From the NCBI GenBank assembly GCA_024509875.1, contig JAMPIV010000581.1:992501-1056500 (forward strand): DNA of 64,000 bases, in the 5' to 3' direction. Origin of the DNA: Oreohelix idahoensis. Lineage: Eukaryota > Mollusca > Gastropoda > Stylommatophora > Oreohelicidae. Shown one piece after another: positions 25,025 to 35,201 of this stretch. The notes under the pieces are model-generated. The model saw nothing but the letters and a program-made list of their open reading frames with translations. It was not told the DNA's origin and ran no database searches. Position numbers and translations under genes: made by a program. Numbering within the stretch: the stretch's first letter is position 1; each line of letters opens with the position of its first letter.

Positions 25025-27675
25025 ATTAAACATAAAAATAAAGCCCAGTCTTATAGACAGATAGGGACATACCTATGTAGGTATATAAACGCACATACAA
25101 GTGTACATCTCTGTCTGTGGTGTTAACATATCAGAAAGACCCCGCGCGTGCTGTGGAAGTCTGATTCACAAACACAGTTTGCTCTGTAATTATTGTCACG
25201 AAAGATAAAAAAAAAACTACCAACAATGAAACAAAGCTATTGATCTGCTGGTTCTGTGATACACGCGCCAATATCCTGTTATTAACCCCATATTGATTGG
25301 TAATTATCACCAATCGTGAAGTTTTCACGTCACCTGTGAGTGTGGCCACGCGTTCACTGAGCAAAGGAAATTACGAATTTTTTTATCAGGAAACAGAACC
25401 CATAAACACGCGATATTGCATTTCTCTTTTGTCTCGTAAAACAGCGCCGGATATAATTGCTTTGTTTTGATAGCAGGTGGAAAAAATGAGTCATCAACAA
25501 CTAAGTTTAGAACTATTAATTATGTTCCTTTGTCAGAAATTCTAATTGTCCTCTGGGGGATCAATATCGATGAGTCATACTGTTTGCCTTGTGTCTCAAA
25601 ACAAACCAAGGTGTGCTTTTTGAATTTTACCATGTTAAATGGGATGAGGTTTAAACTGGTGGTTATATTTAGTGAAAAAACATCCATATAAAGATATATA
25701 TTTTTTCAGTTTAATCGAGAAAATAAAATAATTTAGGTCTCCTAACGACAGTAGACACAGACAAACACTAATACCGAAAAAAATAAAAAACAAAGACACG
25801 AATAGAAAGAAACAAACATCCGAGTTTATATCTTTGTTAAAACAGAGATAGAAATAAACTCTCCACGTCTTTTTAAAATAACGAAGATATAATATTTAAA
25901 TGTTATTTATTTGTAGTTACTATGATAAGTTCTTTGTAGTATCAGCTTCTGAGTACAGAAATACCCCTCGCGCGCGCGTGTTGTAGCGACTTGGAACCAA
26001 ACCAATTTATCGATCTACCCACCCGTTCCAAGTTGTAAGTACCACGGACAATTTTTTTCAAAACCCAAATATAATTTGATTTCGTACGAGTTTAGTTTGC
26101 AGATCAGAAAGTATTACAAGTTGTGGTGGAATATCGATGATGACTCACCAACAGTCATCCTGTTTACAGAAAATGAACAAAGCACTTGTTTAACAATAGG
26201 TGAGAAACGCAGATAAGTTTTAAACTAAGGAAATTTTTCAGAACCAAGACTTATTCCTAGTGTATATACAATAAAAAATAAGTCGGTTAAGTCTTAACTT
26301 ATCGAAAAGCAACCATATACACATTTTTTAAAAATGACGTGTAAGAATTTAACATCTTAACAACACACACACACACAGATAAAAATAACAGAGATATTTA
26401 TTTATATTTAACACCTTAACACGAATACCGAAAAAAATAAACGAAAACACGAATAGAAACATATATTTTTAAACATAAAGATATTTAGGGTATATATCCT
26501 AGCGAAAACAAACAGCTATATAAAAATATATATTTTACACTTAAAGAAGTGTTATATATTTTAACTTCCTATTATTATTATATTATTATAGGGAAAAACA
26601 GACGAATACACACATATACCGAGTTTACATTTAGAACTTTGCGTAGAGTTTTCTTCCAGGCTCTGACTGTTAAGAAAATACTCCTATCGAAACAACATAG
26701 ACAAACACACATCCATATATTTTTTTAAATAGAGAACATGACAGATATTTAACAGACGAATATAAAGATATAAAAGAAACATGCGTTTTTGGTGGTGAGC
26801 TTGCTTTGGTCTGGTTTCAACGACTGCTTTTACAGAAGTTTGATATGAGAAGGCTGCTCTTTCAAAACGGCTGGTCTGAGGTCTTTGCGCGTCGAAGGTG
26901 TGATGTGTGTGATTGAGACATGTCTTAAACAATTCCTGCTTATATCAGACAAAAGCTTGTCTGTCACACTGCACATGCGTGCACAAGCTGTTCCGGGTGA
27001 AAGCGATAATTTCAGAGTTCGCGCGCGCGGCTTTGTTACAATGGATAACGGTTTGACGTACTCAGAACGTTTGGAACCCGTTATCTACTTTAGCATCACA
27101 CGAATTTTAATTGCGCCCAGATGGTTATTAAATAATTAATTATTCTCTGGTCGGAAAAAGTTAATTGTTTTTTACGCTCGAACAACGGAGGACATTTATA
27201 AACATCCTGTCGCAGATGTGCACTTGTGTACAAGCGATAACGTTCACCCGGACGAGGTTTTGTTTCACGTGGACACCGTTATCTAATTCAACATCACAGA
27301 AACACTGTTTAATTACGCACAGATGTTCATGAATAATTGATTTGGTACCATTGTATTACGAGCAAACATGAAACTAGATCTTTTGTGACAGTGTACTCAG
27401 CACCTGGTCACGTTTTGTAAAACAATGATATTAAACGTTCTCTGTAAACAAAACAATCTTTAAAAAATGAATAACAACGAGTGGTAAAAAGCATGAATGG
27501 TAAACACGTCACGTGCGTGAGTAACGTTTTTAGAGCTGCACAGTGGTTCTCATATTGGGTGGTTTGAAACATTGTGTGAATGTTTTTTAACATGTTGCAG
27601 TAGTTCTCGCGATATTGGAAACACGTTGAATACAATAAAATAACTGTGTATGAGTGTATTTTATCATTGTTAGCT
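25025..27675. other. Maverick interior with no recognisable gene
   Basis: About 2.65 kb where a Maverick might carry its DNA polymerase. I see only short frames, none with the polymerase motifs I would expect. Repeated A-rich stretches occur at about 25772-25815 and 26422-26465 (both with ATACCGAAAAAAATAAA and ACACGAATAGAAA). An inverted repeat GATTGGT...ACCAATC lies near 25294-25316. CG-alternating tracts lie near 25970-25980 and 27020-27030. Confidence 0.6.
27036..27343. repeat. Two related blocks, each with a GATAACG/CGTTATC inverted repeat
   Basis: Block 1 (about 27036-27143) has GGATAACGG at 27043 and CCCGTTATC at 27077. Block 2 (about 27230-27343) has GATAACG at 27236 and CGTTATC at 27277. 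Both continue with a CATCACA motif, TTTAATT-CGC-CAGATG and AATAATT. They sit 0.3-0.6 kb upstream of the ATPase gene and could be a duplicated regulatory or replication element. That role is inference. Confidence 0.6.
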
Positions 27676-28290
27676 ATGGTTCCACGCTGGCCGCACCCCT
27701 TTACTGTTTTAATAGCGGGGCCAACGGGGTCTGGTAAAACTGTTTTTGTACAAAGATTTTTACAGCATATCCGAGATATGATGACGTCTATAAAAAACGA
27801 AATTATATGGTGTTCTTGAGAATGGCAATCCCTGTATAATTCGATGAGTGGAGTTCAGTTTATTGAAGGACTACCTGAAATTGAGCAGTGGACAGGTGAT
27901 AAGAAACGCCTATTAGTTATAGATTATTTGATGAGTTAGACGGATGATAGAGTAACGTAATTATTCACAAAAGAGAGTCATCATAAAAATATGAGTGTAA
28001 TGTACCTTGTGCAAAATCAATTTGGTGAGAACAAAGAACACAGAACCATTAGCTTGAATTCTCATTCTATAGTGCTTTTCAAAAACTCACGCGATGGTTT
28101 GCAAATTATTAATCTAGCCAAACAGATGTACCCAGGTCGTACTGTCTATGTTCAAGAAAGTTTTAAAGACGCGACGTAGGCCCCACACGGTTATTTGCTA
28201 ATCGACCTTCGTCAGACAACACCCGATTCTTTAAGATTACGTAGTCTAATATTTCCACACGAACAACAAGTCGTCTACATACCCAAATAA
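27676..28290 (+). pseudogene. Maverick DNA-packaging ATPase (A32/FtsK-HerA type), with in-frame stops
   Basis: This family pumps viral DNA into capsids. From the ATG at 27676 a single frame of about 204 codons runs to TAA at 28288-28290. The Walker A motif GPTGSGKT is at 27718-27741. A Walker B-like LLVID lies at 27910-27924, but the next residue is Tyr. The later YLVQNQFGENKEHRTISLN and IVLFKNSRDG segment is typical of Maverick ATPases. Four in-frame stops (27817, 27937, 27958, 28177) interrupt it with no frameshift, so it decayed by point mutation. Confidence 0.88.
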
Positions 28291-28324
28291 CGAGATAGGG
28301 GAAAAGGTGAGAAGGCATGCTGAA

Positions 28325-28610
28325 ATGTTAAAGTTTCTAGGTACTGCCAAACCCCCAGTCATCAAGGCTGTTATGAAAACCGCTTCACCCGACCTTGTAG
28401 GAACACTACGAATGTTGTCACAGCATATTAAAAGGTAATGTTACACTGACACCCCCTCAGAAGAGGCGTATGCGTCGTTACAAAAACACTCTGAGAGCGC
28501 TCACCATGAAGAGCTTGTCGCTCAAGAGACGGAAACAATTTTTACAAACTGGCGGATTTTTAAGTGCGTTGTTAACTCCCCTACTAACCCTGCTAAGAGG
28601 CGTCTTGTAA
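28325..28610 (+). pseudogene. Small basic virion protein (pX/core-like), frameshifted
   Basis: The ATG at 28325 opens a short frame ending at a TAA (28436-28438). A second frame from about 28440 to TAA at 28608 carries PPQKRRMRRYKNTLRAL, LKRRKQF and the hydrophobic GGFLSALLTPLLTLL. A basic body with a GGFL-hydrophobic tail is what I associate with the small adenovirus-pX-like proteins of Mavericks and adintoviruses. The change of frame near 28425-28435 falls in an A-rich stretch. The function assignment is by resemblance only. Confidence 0.65.
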
Positions 28611-29065
28611 ATGGCCAAGAAAATGATTTTGATGGACCCTCGTTTGTTAGAGGCTCAAAAACCTTATAGAGCCCCCGACGCTCTAAGAGATAACTTGGGA
28701 GAATTGACAGTCAAATGCAACTAGTCTTGGAGCGAGATGATTTGCCGTTGGGTGACAAAGGTAGATTTTATCAGCGAACACTGCAGCGTTATTTGACTCG
28801 ACTAGAACAGTATAGTCACGTGCCTCTAGGTCTAGTTGATATTAAGTCTCCACTTAACGAGTCGAGTTGGAAGCCTCTCATCGATCAACCCACTGTACTT
28901 AAAGACGAGATTGTCGAAAAAACTCTTCAGTCCCCACCTGAACAAGTCACACCCACTCATCGAAAACAGGTGGTTGCCAGTAAATTGCGAGAAACATCGT
29001 CGTATTCGCTTAGAAGAAAGAAAAAGACAAAAACACCAAAGTGGGAAGCATGGCCAAAGAAGTGA
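28611..29065 (+). pseudogene. Maverick ORF of unknown function, frameshifted
   Basis: It starts at an ATG directly after the previous stop (TAA ATG). The first frame ends at 28722-28724, and a second, overlapping frame continues from about 28700 to TGA at 29063-29065. The later part includes LVLERDDLPLGDKGRFYQRTLQRYL and DEIVEKTLQSPP. I have the impression that a QRYL-type ORF is common just upstream of the Maverick integrase, but I cannot name a function. It overlaps the integrase start. Confidence 0.6.
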
Positions 29066-30111
29066 ATACGATTTTAAAACAACATTACAACGACCCGGGT
29101 CATATGGGGAAGTCGGCGCCTTACAACGTAGTTCCAAACTTACTCGTAAAGAAATTGAAGAGTGGTTAGGTCATCAGGATACCTATACCTTACACAAACC
29201 GGTGCGTAGAAAATTTAAAAGACGCAACACGATCTCGGGTGGTATCGATCAACAGTTCCAGGGTGATTTAATAGACTTGCGGGGTTTAAGAAAATTCAAC
29301 GATGGGTTTTCCTATCTAGTGACGTGCATCGATGTGTTTAGTAAATTCGCTTGGGCTGTTCCGTTGAAAAACAAAACTGGGAAAGCTTTAGTAGCAGCGG
29401 TGAAGACCATTTTTAACAGTCGCAAACCTATACATTTTCAACCAGACAAAGGTAGTGAGTTCGTCAACAAAACATTCTTAAAGTTTCTAAAAGACGAGGG
29501 TGTCAATTTCTTCACTACGGAGAATGAAGATACCAAGGCAGCTATTGTGAAGAGGTTTAATCGAACCCTCAAAGAAAAAAACGTAGCGTTACTTTACCAA
29601 AACCAACAGTCTTCGCTACGTCGACGTGATAGAACAACTGGTCCACAACTACAATTATTTGTATCATCGGAGTATTAAGATGGCTCCGGCGGAAGTTAAC
29701 CCGAGCAATCAAGAAGAGGTGGGGCATACGTTGTATTCGACCCCTGACGTCATCGGCAGAAAAGTCTATTTTAAAGCCGGTGATCGCGTGCGGATCGCCC
29801 AAGCCAGACAAACTTTTAAAAAGAGTTATACGCAGGCGTGGACAGAAGAACTGCTTACGGTCAGCCGACTAAACCAAACAAGACCGGTCACGTACGTCCT
29901 TAAAGATGATTCGGGTGAGGAACTGAAAGGTTCTTTTTACCAAGAAGAGCTGCAGCGGGTCGGTTACAAGATAGTTTATCAAATCGAGTCCATTTTGCAA
30001 GAACGGCGAGGTGTCAGGGGTGTTAAAGAGTATTTAGTCAAATGGTTCGGTTATAACTCGTCATTCAACAGCTGGATTTCCGTTAAACAACTAGCGAGAT
30101 ATCGAGACTGA
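29050..30111 (+). pseudogene. Maverick retroviral-type integrase with chromodomain
   Basis: This would insert the element and make the 6-bp duplication. Reading begins at ATG 29050 in one frame and moves to a second frame between about 29085 and 29130. It returns to the first frame near 29610-29626 and ends at 30109-30111. The core contains WLGHQDTYTLHKPVRRKF, GDLIDLRG with the first catalytic Asp, VTCIDVFSKFAW, and PDKGSEF with the second Asp. The residue expected to be catalytic Glu in the following RFNRT motif is Lys (codon 29550-29552). The C-terminus has a chromodomain (VYQIESILQERR, EYLVKWFGYNSSFNSWI). Two frameshifts and the active-site change make it inactive. Confidence 0.9.
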
Positions 30112-30374
30112 TGGAGATAGAAGAAGTGAGCACCCTAGTTTTGCGGTCACCACCTCCTAAGACCACGAGAACCTCGGTCTGGCCTTTTTGGGGGAAACTA
30201 GTCCCGCGGCTAGAGATCGTTTTCATCTGTCAGATGATCGTTACATATGTCGTCATCGGGGTCTCGTTATTCAATCTGAGTCGGAGCAACGAAGAGGGAC
30301 CGGACGGCAAGTTTTGGATCGCATTAATGAGCAATTGCCTGGGTTACATGTTACCTAACCCTAAGATAGAATGA
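30111..30374 (+). CDS. Maverick small membrane protein
   Basis: An 87-residue open frame whose ATG overlaps the integrase stop (TGATG). It has an N-terminal Pro/Arg stretch, one membrane-spanning segment (about residues 35-56, EIVFICQMIVTYVVIGVSLF) and a C-terminal FWIALMSNCLGYMLPNP motif. Small single-span proteins of this shape sit between integrase and penton in related elements. The role is unknown. Its stop overlaps the next start (ATGA). Confidence 0.75.
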   Translation: MEIEEVSTLVLRSPPPKTTRTSVWPFWGKLVPRLEIVFICQMIVTYVVIGVSLFNLSRSNEEGPDGKFWIALMSNCLGYMLPNPKIE

Positions 30375-31093
30375 GTTTTTACCTGACTTTACCCAGCAAT
30401 GCCTTGATGAAAATATACCCAAACAATAACGCCGGTCACTTTTTCGTCAAATTGCCACAGACTATAGACTTGACTTTGCGTTACGAGGTTGGTTTGGTTG
30501 AGATTCAATTTCCCAAAAGTTATTTTAACGTGCTAGAGGATGACGTATGGATACATTACTTTCCCAAAAAAGACGATGAGTCTATACTACTCACGTTACC
30601 CGCCGGTCTATACACGTCACCCTACACGCTAATCGACGAGTTGAATCGTTTGCTTTTAGACACGGATGTGGATGAAAAAGCCCGAGTTATATTCCATTTT
30701 AACAATAATAAGGCCACCTTGAATCTATATGATCCGGAGGTTGAAGTTAGAATTAGCGAGACGTTGAGACATATGTTAGGCTTGCCTGCCTCGCTCGCCA
30801 CAGACATCGACCCAATACTACGAGGAGAGACTGAAGTACAAATGGATAGCGACATGAAAAATGTATACGTGTACTGCGGTTGGGGATGCCTCTGTCCCTT
30901 TGTTACGGATTGTTCCTATTTTGGACAGGACTACCTCTCCGGTTTTTAGGATTTACAACAAACCACACTACGTACCCCTGACGCTGTAGAGATCCTTTTA
31001 ACTAATGACCAGGGTAAGACTATCCCATTCACTAGCGGAGCTTCGGTGTTGATACTCCACTTCCGAACTCACAGACGGTTTGATTTTGAATAG
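30371..31093 (+). pseudogene. Maverick penton-like minor capsid protein, C-terminus frameshifted
   Basis: The open frame 30371-30949 starts MSFYLTLPSNALMKIYPNN and contains FFVKLPQTIDL, YEVGLVEIQFPKSYFNV and LRHMLGLP, typical of the single-jelly-roll penton proteins of Mavericks. The stop at 30947-30949 is premature. The expected C-terminal strands (IPFTSGASVLILHFR) appear in another frame up to TAG at 31091-31093. At least one frameshift therefore lies between about 30870 and 30990. Confidence 0.85.
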
Positions 31094-31099
31094 AAAAAA

Positions 31100-31510
31100 A
31101 TGGTCAGACATGTACCAATACGACGAAACCCCAAAATGTATGAGGAGTTTTACTGCAACCAAGCTGGCCACGGGATGCCAGTGTTTATTGGAGGCAGAAG
31201 TCAAAGAGGACATGGCATGTGTAGTTTTTTCAGCGGGCTCGGTCGCATGGTTCTCCCGTGGTTAAAAACTGAAGGCACAGCTTTACTCAGAGAAGGGGTT
31301 GGCACTGGTCTACAGGTCGCGAGCGATGCGTTAGCTGGTAGAAATATTGGTGAGTCATTTCGTGAACGAGCCAAAGAATCGGGTCAGCGTTTATTACAGG
31401 GAGCCGTTGACCACCTCAGCACCAATCAATCGGGTAGCGGTCTTAGCAGAAAAAGAAAAACGAGAGCTGCCCCACCTGGTGAGCCGAAACAAATAAAACG
31501 AAGTAACTGA
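31100..31510 (+). CDS. Maverick pVI-like minor virion protein
   Basis: A 136-residue open frame. The N-terminus has YCNQAGHGMPVFIGGRSQRG, a Gly/His-rich motif resembling adenovirus pVI/pX-type processing sites. A hydrophobic-amphipathic region follows (FFSGLGRMVLPWL), then an Ala/Gly-rich helix region, and the protein ends in a basic tail (SRKRKTRAA, KQIKR). In related viruses such proteins bridge capsid and genome and help membrane disruption. Here that is by analogy. The frame is uninterrupted. Confidence 0.75.
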   Translation: MVRHVPIRRNPKMYEEFYCNQAGHGMPVFIGGRSQRGHGMCSFFSGLGRMVLPWLKTEGTALLREGVGTGLQVASDALAGRNIGESFRERAKESGQRLLQGAVDHLSTNQSGSGLSRKRKTRAAPPGEPKQIKRSN

Positions 31511-31563
31511 GCTCGCCCTTCTCATTCCCACCAGAACAAGCGACGGTACTTTGATATATTTGA

Positions 31564-32086
31564 ATGATGGCGCCTATTCACCCCAGATCGTGCGAATGTC
31601 TTCACAGTGGTTTAGATTTGCTTAGCGTGCCACCAAGGCAGACAGCCGTAGAATAGAGGCAATTTATTGAGATACACCCATTGGATGCCTTAGCCCCTGG
31701 AGCCCCGGTGGAATTGTTTAATATCGGGAAATGGTGAAGAATATCTAGATTTGTGCAATACTTTTCTGCACGTGCGCGCCAAAATCACGTTAGCTAATGG
31801 TAACACATTACCCGCTCACGCGGATGTGGCCCCGATCAACTATTACCGGCACAGTTTATTCTCCCAAGTCAACGTTTCCCTAAACAACACGCTGATCACA
31901 CCCAGCGAGAACACCTACCCTTATAGAGCTTACCTGGAAGCCACGTTGAATTACGGGGAGGAAGCCAAACGAGGCCATATGACAGCGGCTCTGTTTTACA
32001 AAGACACACCAAACTTTATTACGGACACCAGTGGTGATAATAACAACGGACTAAGACTGCAACCAAGAACTACTTATTCGGAGTAA
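31564..32086 (+). pseudogene. Maverick major capsid protein, N-terminal part, broken
   Basis: The reading frame from ATG 31564 meets TAG at 31654-31656. The capsid-like frame continues at 31751-32086 after a frameshift near 31720. It contains FLHVRAKITLANG, INYYRHSLFSQVNVSLN and YPYRAYLEATLNYG, the first jelly-roll signature of the Maverick/adintovirus double-jelly-roll capsid protein. The gene is then interrupted by a truncated LINE and resumes at about 32421. Confidence 0.88.
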
Positions 32087-32420
32087 CCAGGAGGACATGC
32101 ACACCATCATAGCTGGCAGACGCTGGAGTTGGGTTGGCCATGTCCTCAGAAGGGACCCTGATACCATCGCAAGAACAGCTATGCTATGGACCCCCGAGGG
32201 AAAGCGAAAGAGAGGCCGACCAAAAACAACTTGGCGGAGAACTGTGGAAGCTGAGATGCAAAGAATGAACCACAGTTGGGGCAGTGTACGAAGGATGGCC
32301 GCCGACCGAGCAAAGTGGAATCAATTTGTTGCTGCCCTACAAGACGCCACCAGGCGTGATGGCCGCTGACTGCTTTGACGGTTGGCGGTTATGGATCAAA
32401 GAAGAAAGAAGAAGAGAAGA
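32087..32420 (+). mobile_element. 5'-truncated LINE inserted in the Maverick capsid gene
   Basis: It carries the last 90 residues of the LINE ORF (GRRWSWVGHVLRRDPD, WTPEGKRKRGRPKTTWRRTV) and the 3' untranslated end (CTGCTTTGACGG then GGATCAAAGAAGAAAGAAGAAG). It is close to the 3' end of the LINE at 21463-24776 but differs at several positions, so it came from a different copy. The 5' junction is near 32087, and the tail is a GAA-rich simple repeat. Confidence 0.92.
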
Positions 32421-33241
32421 CTGCGTCGACATATAGCGGCTGGTTCTCAGGACATTGATGTGATGGGTCGTTTACATTCAGATATCTTCGCTCAAGATCG
32501 CTACCTGTTAAATGGTGTGACAGTTAAAGTAAAACTCACCCCGTCTAAAGATGCTTTCAACGTGCTGGGAAACGACCCGCCGGTGGTTATAAATCTATGA
32601 TAACTTATGCGGCCCTAGTTGTCCGGAAAGCCAAATTAAACTCAGCCGTCTCTCTAGCCCACGAGAAAGCCTTGTTGCGAGGTAATGACAAGTACTCTTT
32701 GAAACGAGTTGTGCTAAATACTTTCTCTATTCCTAGAGGTATGCTATCGCACATGCATGATAATCTATTTCTCAGTCAAACACCTACACGGATCGTGATT
32801 GGCCTAGTCACTTCGACCGCTTTTAACGGGTCGTATACGTCTAATCCGTTCAATTTCGCTACTTTTGGTCTGATATATTTAAATGTCAGCGCGGACGGTT
32901 GAACAGTCAGTGGCAAGCCTTTGTCGATGGATTATGAGCACAACCAGTACGTGAGAACCTTCTTCGGGACGAATCTAGCTATGGGACTGGTTGGCAAAGA
33001 CGCCGGCAACGACCTTGAATATAGACATTTCAAGAATGGTTACGCCTTATACGCCTTTGATCTCATCCCCAGTCTACTGGATGGTGACCAGTTTGAGATG
33101 GCCAAGTCGCATCCTGTCTCAGTAGAACTTAAATTCTCCGAGGTCACACCCGAACCATTACAGGTCCTCGTCTACGCCAAGCAAGACTCGATCTTGGAGA
33201 TCTCGAAATCGCGCCAAGTTTTGACACACTACACCACTTAG
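32421..33241 (+). pseudogene. Maverick major capsid protein, C-terminal part, broken
   Basis: Capsid homology resumes after the LINE with MGRLHSDIFAQDRYLLNGV, then shifts frame near 32600 (VVRKAKL, HEKALLRGNDKYSLKRVVLN). It passes an in-frame TGA at 32900-32902 and continues through DYEHNQYVRTFFG, NGYALYAFDLIPSL and VSVELKFSE to TAG at 33239-33241. These are features of the second jelly roll of Maverick capsid proteins. Confidence 0.88.
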
Positions 33242-33244
33242 ACG

Positions 33245-33748
33245 ATGAATACAGACGAGATACGGACCATCCTCCTGTCGGATATATTTGTTAAACGACC
33301 TGGGCTCGTTAAAGTTTTAGCTCGTGACCAATTACCTCTACGTATCGATCCGAATCAGACGACTGCTTTCGTCATCAACACTGACCCTAGCTATCGCCCC
33401 GGTGATCATTGGGTCGCTCTATATTATAATGGACTAGGCACTTTTGAATATTTTGATTCTTTCGGACTACCACCTACACACCCGGACTTGGTTAATTTTA
33501 TAGCCAGAAACTCTAACCGACTTGTTAATTACAACGCTAGACATTTACAAGATGTAGTTACCAACGTTTGTGGCCTCTACGCCATATATTTCATCTTGGT
33601 CAAAGCTCGCGGTGGTACTATGCAGCGCGTCCTACTGCCTTCTTCGGCTAGACAACACTTCAACGATCAATTAGTTATTCGACTAGTCAGACCCTGCTTA
33701 GCGAACCACAAGACTGTTTTTCCTTCAAAGAGCCTTACCAAATGTTGA
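33245..33748 (+). CDS. Maverick adenovirus-type cysteine protease, apparently intact
   Basis: A 167-residue uninterrupted frame, close to the usual length of this family. It shows GDHWVA (His55), YFDSFG (Asp71), RHLQD (Gln102) and TNVCGLYAIYF (Cys109). The order and spacing match the His-Asp/Glu-Gln-Cys active site of adenovirus-type maturation proteases, which cleave precursor virion proteins during assembly. It starts four bases after the capsid stop. It is the only enzyme in the element with neither a stop nor a frameshift, which may be chance given its small size. Confidence 0.9.
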   Translation: MNTDEIRTILLSDIFVKRPGLVKVLARDQLPLRIDPNQTTAFVINTDPSYRPGDHWVALYYNGLGTFEYFDSFGLPPTHPDLVNFIARNSNRLVNYNARHLQDVVTNVCGLYAIYFILVKARGGTMQRVLLPSSARQHFNDQLVIRLVRPCLANHKTVFPSKSLTKC

Positions 33749-33929
33749 AGATGACTACATCCGCACCCACCACCTGGGTGTACACGAACAAGAAGACTCG
33801 CCAAGTAATCCGAACCGACTGTGCTCTGAGAGCTCCTAGGTGTACACGAAAAAGAAGTGACGTCACCCTACAGCACCCATAGACCATTCTTTGTCAATAA
33901 ATATATATATAATGTATCAGGTGTTTTCT

Positions 33930-33931
<2 letters not shown>
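33749..33931 (+). other. Maverick 3' intergenic region with polyadenylation signal
   Basis: A short direct repeat GTGTACACGAA-AAGAAG occurs near 33778 and 33841. AATAAA is at 33896-33901, just before the (TA)n edge of the right TIR, and could end transcripts of the virion gene block. A frame of about 45 codons from 33751 is rich in Arg and Thr but unrecognised. Confidence 0.6.
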
Positions 33932-34018
<87 letters not shown>

Positions 34019-34498
34019 TCTAACTGTTATAAATATATATCGTATAACTGTCTGTAATGTATAACTAAATATTGTAATATGTTGTAATATATATATATCG
34101 TCTACATATTGTATACCTAATTGTTGTAATATATGTAAATATATCTCGTATAACTGGTGTACCATAAATATTTTGTATAAACAACAACACACAACAACAA
34201 CCTACACACCATACTTGAACTTATATATTGCTATATAAAAGGTCTCTCCACCACCACATTTCCTTATATAAATAGTCACGCCCCTCCTGGCGCACCTCCT
34301 GCGCGCCTCCTGAATGCGCTTATATAAAAAGTCACGCTCCTCCGGCCGATCCTCCTGCGCGAAACCGTATTTCCTTATATAAAAAGTCATGTGCCACACT
34401 CCTGAAACGCCGACGCCTGTATCGATCGCAGTATTTTGCTATATAAAAGTTATGTGCCACCGCCTGAATGCAACCTAAGTTGTGCATTATATACTGCT
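33932..34498 (-). repeat. Right TIR of the Maverick, containing the empty gypsy target site
   Basis: 567 bp, inverse of 11409-11852 plus 20623-20745. It begins with (TA)n at 33932-34016. The sequence complementary to GTTATACATTACAGACAGTT (about 34035-34060) is continuous here, whereas the left copy is split at ACATT by gypsy 1. It carries five TATATAAAA-like boxes reading toward the outside of the element. Confidence 0.93.
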
Positions 34499-34504
34499 GT
34501 GGTT
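34499..34504. repeat. Right 6-bp target site duplication of the Maverick (GTGGTT)
   Basis: An exact copy of 11403-11408 immediately outside the right TIR end (ATACTGCT). Confidence 0.9.
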
Positions 34505-35201
34505 TTATAGAAATAGTCCATTCACTGATCCCATTAAATTTGGAATTTGGAGATGACAGCAGTGAGTTGTATTTGTGTGACGAAATGGCTGTCCCTGCCC
34601 TTTTGTGTGATCTCTCACTCCTTCAGCCCTCCGGCAGTAAACTTCTTTTCCTAATATTTCTTCATTCTTAACTTCTTATTTGGCATTTCATTTTGCCCTT
34701 TCATTCATTTTACTCTTTAGCTGGACATAGCAGGGTGAAATCTCTAACACGCCATCACCTATGGCAGTATTTGCTACGGGAGTAATTCGTATTTTATTGT
34801 TTACCACTCTTCAGACGTACTTTCGTTCCGCCAGCTGAACCGTGGTATTATCGTAACAATACCCAGTCATCAGACCAGTCACCTGCTTCTCTCTTTGAAT
34901 CCGTCTGACCACCTGTGGAAACGTGTCGGTTCAACGTTTGACCCCATTGAGAAGCTGCAAATCGTGTTGACAAAAGCTTGTATTGTGCGTACGATGAAAG
35001 AAGACAACACTGTCTGAACAGACATCTGTCTGGCGGAGGCACACAGTTAAAGGGGATAATTAGATAATCTGTCGAGGTAGACATCTGGGCGGAAGACATT
35101 ACGCCAGGAAAACACGGCCACAATATTGTGATATACAGAAGTGTGCTGGAAGTCTTATGTAACGATATGACATCACTGTTGTAAGAGGCCACGCGTGTAT
35201 A
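34505..35201. other. No recognisable gene
   Basis: Unique-looking sequence between the Maverick and a MITE. An open frame on the minus strand at 34848-35192 has no domain that I recognise. Confidence 0.5.

Noticed and set aside
25025..27675. Hidden Maverick DNA polymerase
   Set aside because: I looked for polymerase-like frames on both strands and found only short unrelated frames. A profile search could still change this.
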